This document shows positions 57,079 to 64,000 of a stretch of 64,000 bases of DNA, in pieces (position 1 is the first letter of the stretch; each line of letters starts with the position of its first letter). The stretch is from contig OW240915.1 of NCBI GenBank assembly GCA_933207985.1, forward strand, positions 278,551,953 to 278,615,952, in the 5' to 3' direction. A program made the position numbers and the translations under genes. Below the pieces are notes generated by a model. That model was not told the DNA's origin and ran no database searches. It saw nothing but the letters and a program-made list of their open reading frames with translations. The DNA comes from Pelobates cultripes (Eukaryota; Chordata; Amphibia; Anura; Pelobatidae).

Positions 57079-58780
57079 ACCACTGTGCACTGAACAAAAA
57101 AATAAGAAGCTATGTGGATGGAAACATCCAGTGTGAACGACCTGTTGACTGTGGTAGTTTTGTACACCGAAAATGGGTATCACTGACTGTATCACATTAC
57201 TGGCTTATGGCCGTTACCATGATTGTCCATGATATTTGAGGCCTCTGACATAGACAACCTCCATGATGTTGTCTGACAAACTTCCAGATGAAGTTCCAGC
57301 CAGGAGAGCTACGTAAATCACACTGAGCTTGGGAAAATTGACTGAAAGCCTTGCTTCCTGAGGAGACCAAGTCGGACTTCTTTGTAAGTCTCAGCCTCCT
57401 AACCAGTCAAGCTGGCATCCCTCACCAGGTACACTTCTGGGTCAACAACATATGGGAATTCCACCACTTGAGGCTGTCAAGAGCAAGATGCAAATATTCT
57501 CCAGCCACAAAGAACAGTTTAATTTCCAGGGAATTCAGAAGCAACCCCAACAACTAAAACTGCATATGAGGCAACAGCAATCTACTGATAAACTACCATT
57601 GATTGACCAAGAGGTACAATAGCAGGCAAGAATGCCAGACCACCAAGTCATAAGAGGCTCTTGGACCAAGATGCCATCCATTTAAAACGCAACAGTACAC
57701 TCTTGAGCCATCAGGATACCAAGAACGTTTATGAACATCCTGTAGCAGTCCAAAGGGCAAGGAAACATACTGGCGGTATCAGTAACATAGTGACAGGGAG
57801 GAGAAGAACTGCCACTACTACACCGGTGTAAAGCCAATGATTGATCGGCAAGTAGACATATAGATTTTAATGTATTGCTCTTTAAAAATATGATCCCTTG
57901 TCTACCAATCTGCTAGCATTTCTGCAAGCACACTGCAAAGAAGAAATGTAAAGCTTTTTATTTAATCCTAATTTGTGCAGGATTTGACAGGTACAGTGAG
58001 CTAAACCCTTATATCATTCTATTTATAAAAAGGTGCTGTGTTCTCCTGTGTATTGACCTTATGCTCTTTCACTGGTGACAAGGAATCCATTGCACTACAA
58101 ACAGAAAAAGCAAAAATTCACATTGATTAGTTTAATATTTTTATTAATATTAAATTTTCTCTAAAATCAATACCTACTGTTCTTGAAACAATTTACTAGC
58201 TGTAATCCCATTGTGATAGGGGTGGAAATATTGAAAAATGAACAAAAGAACATTTATAGAGAAAGTCAAACATTAACAGGCCAGGATTTAAAGATCTCCA
58301 CCTCCCCATGCAAAAATGTCCGAGGTTCTGTTTAATTGAGCAGTGTTTAAGAAGGTATATCATGACATTCTGGATTACTCTTGGATTCTAAACTCAGGAT
58401 TGAATGCAATAGGGTATTTATATAGGGCCGATGTGAAGACAAGTTGTAATAGTGGAGCAATCTGCAGAACTATTTCATAGTGATTGCTCCACGGTTGCTC
58501 TTTAACAGATAGCCCACATGATGTTTCTGCCAAACTTATGGGCTCCTACTACATCTGGCCAAATTCCAGTCCCAAAACAGATTTAGGATGACGTTCTACT
58601 GTTTGATTTCTTTACAGCATTACCAAAATTCAAATGAAGACAAGGAATGTAATTTAACAATGCACAGAGTTTTTACAAGCATGCAAGTTGTACATCAGTT
58701 TAGTATTACAAGTATTCCAAGACTGCTTTGCATGCTAGTAATGCTGTAAAACTCATCACTGAGCATGCCCAACATTACTT
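57079..58780. other. Unique sequence, possible degraded coding text
   Basis: A plus-strand frame near 57375-57600 is open for about 70 codons and Gln-rich, but stops and frame changes surround it and no family is recognised. The rest, to 58780, shows nothing. Confidence 0.3.
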
Positions 58781-58794
58781 TAAAATACATTTTT

Positions 58795-60281
58795 AGAGGA
58801 TGCACACATGTAAGATCTCCTAGAAGGGAACAACCCAAAACCATTCCCCGCCCTCCAAGAAAAATTTAAACTACCCTCTAAACTGATATTCCCATATCTC
58901 CAACTTAAATCAATGCTAGGGGCCCAAAGACCCATAGAACAAGGGGTAGGCACGATCACGGGGTTAGAGAGTACGTGCATTAACCAAAAGCAGAGGAAAG
59001 GGACTATCTCTATGTGTTACTCGCTTCTGAATGTGGGTACCCCAGTACATCTAGACAGATTCAGCGAGGCGTGGCAGCTGGATCTGGGGAAACAATTTGA
59101 TAAAACCCAATGGGAGAAAGCTGTAACGGCACACAAGGGGAAGACATTGTGCACATCACACCTAGAATTAATGAGGAAAGTGTATTATAGATGGTATATG
59201 GTGCCAACCAGACTGGCAAAAATATACCAGGGAACATCAGCGCAGTGCTGGAGATGTGGGGCGACGGAGGGCACGATGTACCACATATGGTGGATGTGCG
59301 GGACGATCCGTCCCTATTGGGAGATGGTAGAGGGCATAACTAAAGAGACGGTAGACACCAACATTACACTGACCCTGGAATTGGGCCCCCTATTTATGAA
59401 CTTAGACCAGTTTCAGGGAACTGGGGCAATACTGGTCTTCCACATACTGATAGCAGCCCTGACGCTCATAGCTAGAGAATGGAAAACCACAACGGTACCG
59501 ACAAAAAGTGCCCTGTTAAAGCAAATCTCCAATAACTTACACTACGAAAAGGTAGCGAGGAAAACCTACAGCAACAGCCCAAAATTTGAGGAAGCACAAG
59601 TTAGATGGGAAGCCACATATGCCCCCAAAGAACAGGAGGATAGCGAATAGTCCCAAAACCAGGGAGTCGTCCCCCCGAAGGGGACCCTGTGAGACAAAGG
59701 GATACACCCCCGGGAGTACGAGAGAGAGCCCATGGGATATGGACCAGAGAGGGCAGAGAAGACAGACAGAGAACATCTAATAGACCAAGAGTCCTGAGCA
59801 GATCATACCGACTCTATAAGGAAACAGAACCGGTAGGAGAAGGGACACGTGGATCTCGCCAAACTCCCCCCCCCCCACCCTCCCATCCCACCAGTTTGTA
59901 CAACCCTTTCCCCACCGGGATACTAGAGGAGAGGTACAAGAGATTAGAAGTTTGAAAACCCGGAGAGAACCCAGGTTGGGAAGTAGATTCCATACTCGAT
60001 ACAAATAGTTAGTGACATTTGATCAAAGATCATAATGGTACGCATACAGGGGCTAAGTGCAAGACGGGTCTTGAACCCATCGATAGAGAGCAAGCCCAGG
60101 TCTAACACTATGGATAAAATGTTATTGGAATGTACTATACCATGTAACAACGGTTATGATGTACACTATATGATGGAAACATGTGATGTACTGCCATACC
60201 CCCCCACCCCCCATCTCTCTTCTGTATCCCATATACTCATTTTATTGGAAAATAAAAATTGTCAAATTGAAAAAAAATAAA
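58795..60281 (+). mobile_element. 5'-truncated L1-like LINE with 13-bp target duplications
   Basis: AAAATACATTTTT flanks the element (58782-58794 and 60282-60294). The 3' end is A-rich ('aaattgaaaaaaaataaaaa'). The left edge falls inside ORF2, so only the last 280 codons and the 3' untranslated region were copied. This is the classic product of incomplete target-primed reverse transcription. Confidence 0.88.
58814..59650 (+). pseudogene. L1-like ORF2 C-terminal region (open, 278 codons)
   Basis: The frame is open from just after an in-frame TAA (58811) to TAG at 59650. It lacks the endonuclease and reverse transcriptase and covers only the region behind them. Diagnostic are 'ELMRKVYYRWYMVPTRLAKI' and the zinc-knuckle-like CWRCGATEGTMYHIWWMC (C112, C115, H124, C129 counted from Met 58913), the C-terminal Cys-rich motif of L1-type ORF2 needed for retrotransposition. 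No frameshift is seen, so the copy is not very old. Confidence 0.88.
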
Positions 60282-60294
60282 AAAATACATTTTT

Positions 60295-60731
60295 GTGGGA
60301 AACTCACACTTATGCAGCACATCCACACACCTCCCAAGTGTCCCTTTATCAGAGAGACATTCCCTAATGTGTGCCCAAAAATCCCCCTCTCCATCTTTTC
60401 TATCATAATGCCCTTTTCTGGGAGCTCTATATTATTGGGGTGTCAGAGTGTACAACAGAGCTCCACAACTATAATATTCCTAGTAATGTGTCTTTAAATT
60501 ACAATAAATGTGTTCAGAAATCAGTCTGTGTAAATAAGATATATTGTGCTTGTTTTAAATTACATATTTGTTACAAATATTAGTACATTTCCTAAAATAT
60601 CTCAGAACAGCTCCACCCTGACCACACTCCCACCCCTAAACCTAGAGTGTCCCTCTCTGTCCATTTGACATGTTGGGAGGTATGCATTTACAAATGACCA
60701 CATGTAAAGCACAAGCGCCTCCATTTGCACC
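60295..60731. other. Sequence after the LINE, no gene identified
   Basis: Phrases on small ligand-like 'tgtcagagtgtacaacagagc' text are not repeated in the window. Nothing is supported. Confidence 0.35.
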
Positions 60732-61078
60732 TTAAAGGACCACTATAGGCACCCAGACCACTTCAGCTTCATGAAGTGGTCTGGGTGCCAGGTCCAGCTA
60801 GGATTAACCCTTTTTTCTATAAACATAGCAGTTTCAGAGAAACTGCTATGTTTACCTATGGGTTAATCCAGCCTCTAGTGGCTGTCTCATTGACAGCCGC
60901 TAGAGGCACTTCCGCGCTTCTCACTGTGATTTTCACAGTGAGAAGACGCCAGCGTATGCGCATTCAGCCAAGGAGGAGGAGAGTTCCCCGCCCGGTGCTG
61001 GAGAAAGAGGTAAGTTTAACCCCTTCCACCTCCTAGAGCCCGGCGGGGCATCCTCCTGGCACTATAGTGGTCCTTTAA
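60732..61078. repeat. TTAA MITE family B, shorter copy
   Basis: TTAA-AGGACCACTATAGGC at the left and CACTATAGTGGTCCT-TTAA at the right. Compared with 36892-37384 it lacks the 'ggaaagcatt/aatgctttcc' hairpin and most of the right-hand terminal hairpin. Confidence 0.82.
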
Positions 61079-61153
61079 CCCCTTATAGGACCAAAATACT
61101 GGAATAAAAGGGAATCATGACGTCACACATGTTATGTGTCCTTAAGGGGTTAA
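61075..61153. repeat. TTAA MITE family C, inverted, abutting family B
   Basis: TTAA-CCCCTTATAGGACC at the left, shared with the family B copy, and GTCCTTAAGGGG-TTAA at the right. Confidence 0.82.
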
Positions 61154-61387
61154 GCGAACTTAGCTTAGAAGATTTCATGGAGCCTCTTGCTCTCTGTTGG
61201 CTGTAGTAGAGACAGAGAGCAGTTTCTGTCAGATCCAGAATCTTATCTCGGGAGGGGCACTCATAGATTATTTAAAGAAACAATCCAGGCACAATAACCA
61301 CTACAGCTCTCCTTGGTGCCCTCCCAGAGTAAAAGTTTAAGAACAGTTTGACTATTTACCTGGGGTCTGCAAGGATAGGGCCTCTAG

Positions 61388-61427
<40 letters not shown>

Positions 61428-61482
61428 GAGGCACTGAGTGTGTGAAGGATGCAGGGTGGGTATGGGAGGAAGTGTGTGAGGG

Positions 61483-61528
<46 letters not shown>

Positions 61529-61815
61529 CGGGAGGCAGTGGGAGCACGGTGTGTAGGAGGGGCAGTGTGTGTGTGTGAGTGGTGTAATGTGTGCATGGGA
61601 GTGCAGTGTGTATATGTGGGGTGTAATGTTTGTATGGGGAGAAGTGTGTGTGGGGGTGCAGTGTTTGTGTGGGGAGCACTGTGTGAATAGGGGTGTAGTG
61701 TGTGTGTGGGTGCAGTGTTTGTATGGGGAGCACTGTGTGTATGGGGGAGAAGTGTGTGTGTGGGGGGGGGCTGTGGAGGCAGTGTGTGTTTGGGAGGGGG
61801 GCTGTGGGGGCAGTG
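61388..61815. repeat. (TG)n tracts and degenerate GT-rich minisatellite
   Basis: Pure TG at 61391-61421 and 61485-61514 (then TATA). Between and after them are irregular units such as 'gtgtgtgggggtgcagtg' and 'tgtatggggagcactgtg'. Frames of 70-155 codons here on both strands are low-complexity shadows. Confidence 0.9.
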
Positions 61816-61919
61816 TAAAACAAATTTTTATTTTATTTTTTAAATTAAATTTTTTTTAGAATCCCCACCACCCCCTTCTTGCCTTTGCCCGGGGAGGGGG
61901 TGGGGGGGGATATTGCTTG

Positions 61920-62290
61920 TAATCTCAGGCGATTCTAGTGGGAGTGAACTCTAGCCTACACGTCCTGAGGCTAGAGTTCACTCTCGCGAGAATGGAGCGT
62001 TGCCACGGTAACCATGGCAACGCTCTGTGCTCGTGAGAGGAGACCTGGCGGAGCTGCAGGCTAGAGCTCCTCCCGGGTTTCCTCTATCCGTCCTGGCTGC
62101 CCAGTAATATGCCTGCAGACCGGGGAGGAAGATCTCTGATTTTCCCTCCAGTCCGTGAAGGCACTTAGCAAGGCCGGCGCTTGGACAGCACTGGCCCTGC
62201 AGGAGAGAGCATCAGCTCGGGGGGAGCAATTTCCCTGTTGCCCCCTCCCCGGATCCTCTACTGGATCCAGGTAAGAAGCCAAACTATTCT
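61920..62290. repeat. CpG-rich block with two hairpins
   Basis: 'gagtgaactctagcct' (61942) pairs with 'aggctagagttcactc' (61968). 'agcgttgcca' and 'tggcaacgct' (61996-62024) form a second palindrome. The block is part of a dispersed repeat whose left end at 61275-61370 ('ccaggcacaataaccactac') is like family F and whose right end at 62300-62370 is worn. Confidence 0.5.
61996..62024. promoter_or_regulatory. Palindromic double X-box-like motif
   Basis: GTTGCC-AC-GGTAAC and, overlapping, GTAACC-AT-GGCAAC both fit the RFX-factor X-box pattern (GTNRCC, 1-3 bases, RGYAAC). The match is direct; function is only a possibility because the motif lies in a repeat. Confidence 0.35.
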
Positions 62291-62799
62291 AAAATTGTAT
62301 GACTACTTACAATGAGGAGGTGCACACCTGGCATGTTAACCACTAAAGCTTGGTAATGACCATGGCAGAAATAGCGTAAAGAGGGCCCCATCTGTAGTAC
62401 ATCTCCCAAGTTGCATTGCCAGCTGAGATTCTAACATGTGCCCATGTTTTCAGGGTTGTATCTGTGAGTATTAATTGCATGCATGTTTTTGTATAGAGTA
62501 TGTTTATAGTGTTTTCATTTCACTGCAGTTGTTAGGTTGTACTGTTGCCATTTGAAAGCAGTAGTGTACTTGTGTGTAGTGATATATTTGTATGTAATGT
62601 TTGCATTTGAGTGCAGGAATGCTTTTGAATGCTGGGATGTAAGCACTTATACACATACATATGTTCCAGATACACTCACGGAAACACACACCCAGAAAAA
62701 CTACCAGACAGACACACACACACACAGAAACTAATACACATTACTAGGCATGCAAAAACACAATGCGTGGTGATAGTCATGCACAGGTCAACTTACATA
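62291..62799. other. Sequence with CA-rich tract, no gene identified
   Basis: A CA run lies at 62709-62727. Nothing else was recognised. Confidence 0.35.
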
Positions 62800-62804
62800 C
62801 ACAC

Positions 62805-63836
62805 TGTGAAGAAACTACACCTTTTGTTTCGTTAACTTTTTTATTTTCCGTGTTCGGTAGATAAAACTACCGAACACTGGCCACCCCCCTGGCTCATTAA
62901 CTACAAAGCAAACTGCAGATTCTTCCTGTGTGGCCACGTGCTGAAGAAAACGGCGGCCATCTAGTCCCACGAAAAAAGGCAGCGGGACTTGTTTGTCGAG
63001 TGTCTGTAACTAAAAATCAGACACTCGACTTTCCGAATGCCGGTCAACTTCGCGAACGCCTGCTTCTTTTCACCAACCAACCAGGAGAGCGCTATTCAGT
63101 AGGTTGGTTCCCACGAACTAGGGGAACAAAAGCTACCTATGAGCCAGGGGAACAGTTCGTGGATTTGTTCGGTTTTAAAACTCCCCGAAATTGACCAACT
63201 GCTACCTCTGAAACTGTGGAACTGTTTTGGGCATAAGACTTAGTGTGCGGTCGGTCAAAATATGACTTCCAAGGAAATCCCGAACCCCTGGTCTGATCTG
63301 GGTGATTTTTGGATATGTTGGTCCCCTAAAATCAGGGCCATCAAGGGATGCGACTGTTGTGGGGTTTCGATGTGTTTTGGGAGTATTTTCGAAGTGTTAG
63401 TAAAATGTATGGTTTTTGTGCCTGGAGATAATGGAGTTTAGTACAGTTCCGGACTCAATTATCTCACAGGCACAGGGAGGGATTATCTTGTTTTGTGTGG
63501 GAGTATCCTGGACCTGAGCGGCAATGTAGTTACAGTCCCCTTTCAGGTCCAGTGGGGAATGCCCCTGGAATAGGTCACAGTAAACCCCTTGCATGGGGAC
63601 TTGCATATAAACCGGCCAGTTGGTCTGAATAAATTCATTCCTGTTGTACCCTTCATCTAATTCAGGCTGATGTTTCAGTATATGTCTGATTGCTAGGGAA
63701 ATCTACATGGATGCTGTATTTTCTTCTGGAGATCGTTCAAATCAACACCAGAACTGCAAGTTATAATCAGTCAGCCTTTAGCAGTTTGGGAGGAAATGAA
63801 AACGAACGGGTATCTGAAATACCAGCGTTCGTAACA
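62805..63836 (+). mobile_element. Probable solo LTR, 1032 bp
   Basis: It begins TGTGAAGAAAC and ends CGTTCGTAACA (TG...CA), flanked by CACAC on both sides (62800-62804, 63837-63841). A TATA-type box (CATATAAACC, about 63604) is followed by the polyadenylation signal AATAAA (about 63630) and a GT/T-rich 'cattcctgttgtaccc', in LTR order on the plus strand. Two short hairpins occur ('gtgttcggtag/ctaccgaacac' and 'cgagtgtctg/cagacactcg'). No primer site or coding region flanks it, so it is a solo LTR of an endogenous retrovirus or gypsy element. The CACAC duplication is weak evidence because the left flank is CA-rich. Confidence 0.6.
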
Positions 63837-63841
63837 CACAC

Positions 63842-64000
63842 CAACTGGCAGACACATACACAAACGCTGACAGAAGCTCACACAAACTTAGGCAAAGAGT
63901 AGGGTGGCTAAAACTACCTAAATTTGAATAACTAACTTATCAGGAGTACAGTTTCCCTGGGACCGGCTCCGCTCAAGAGGCTTTACTGGGCTGTTCCTCC
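63842..64000. other. Window end, no gene identified
   Basis: A short stretch with nothing recognisable. Confidence 0.35.

Noticed and set aside
57351..57700. Gln-rich plus-strand frame that reads like protein
   Set aside because: It is open for about 70 codons only, with stops and frame changes around it and no recognised family; chance is not excluded.
61356..61859. Frames rich in Cys-Val or His-Thr (up to 155 codons)
   Set aside because: They arise from TG/CA repeats and GT-rich minisatellite sequence.

Overview
The window looks like non-coding vertebrate nuclear DNA, most likely from an anuran amphibian. It is AT-rich, has no operons or long host reading frames, and is packed with transposon remains: TTAA-flanked MITEs, hAT-type elements, L1- and CR1-like LINE pieces, a chromodomain-bearing Ty3/gypsy element, a probable solo LTR, micro- and minisatellites. 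The species cannot be fixed from the sequence. Assignment to frogs rests on my memory of the repeat families, not on a search.

Layout. 1-5.2 kb is mostly unique sequence with a few MITEs and one coding-like stretch on the minus strand (4882-5047) that could be a first coding exon; it is the only host-gene candidate. 5.2-15 kb is largely unique sequence with a hAT-type foldback MITE (6637-6921), an L1 ORF1-like fragment and a long palindrome. 15.0-19.0 kb is a GC-rich repeat split by a 3.1 kb non-autonomous hAT-like element that carries a strand-switching minisatellite and an intact nested MITE. 20-31 kb holds more MITEs, a CR1-like reverse transcriptase fragment (21.87-22.16 kb), a perfect 67-bp-armed palindrome (27.0 kb) and a 14-copy 29-bp minisatellite (28.9 kb). 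31-37 kb is MITEs in unique sequence.

37.5-43.6 kb is a nested stack: a TTAA MITE abuts a second TTAA MITE, which is interrupted by a hAT-type MITE, which is interrupted by a 5.19 kb Ty3/gypsy chromovirus on the minus strand. Each boundary is supported by its target-site duplication. The chromovirus keeps an intact gag, a GGGAAAC frameshift heptamer and a leader that appears to be self-primed; its pol is broken by frameshifts and its 5' LTR has lost the promoter.

46.7-49.6 kb is a 2.45 kb multi-hairpin TTAA element inserted inside another MITE. 51.85-54.56 kb is a retroposed GC-rich/tandem-repeat composite with 16-bp target duplications and no reverse transcriptase. 55.2-57.1 kb is a chain of four MITEs. 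58.78-60.29 kb is a 5'-truncated L1-like element with 13-bp duplications. 60.7-62.1 kb holds a MITE pair and a GT-rich array, and 62.8-63.84 kb a probable solo LTR.

There is no cooperative gene system here. The coherent biology is that of mobile elements: how they prime, frameshift, nest and decay. No CRISPR array, tRNA, rRNA or bacterial-type operon was seen.
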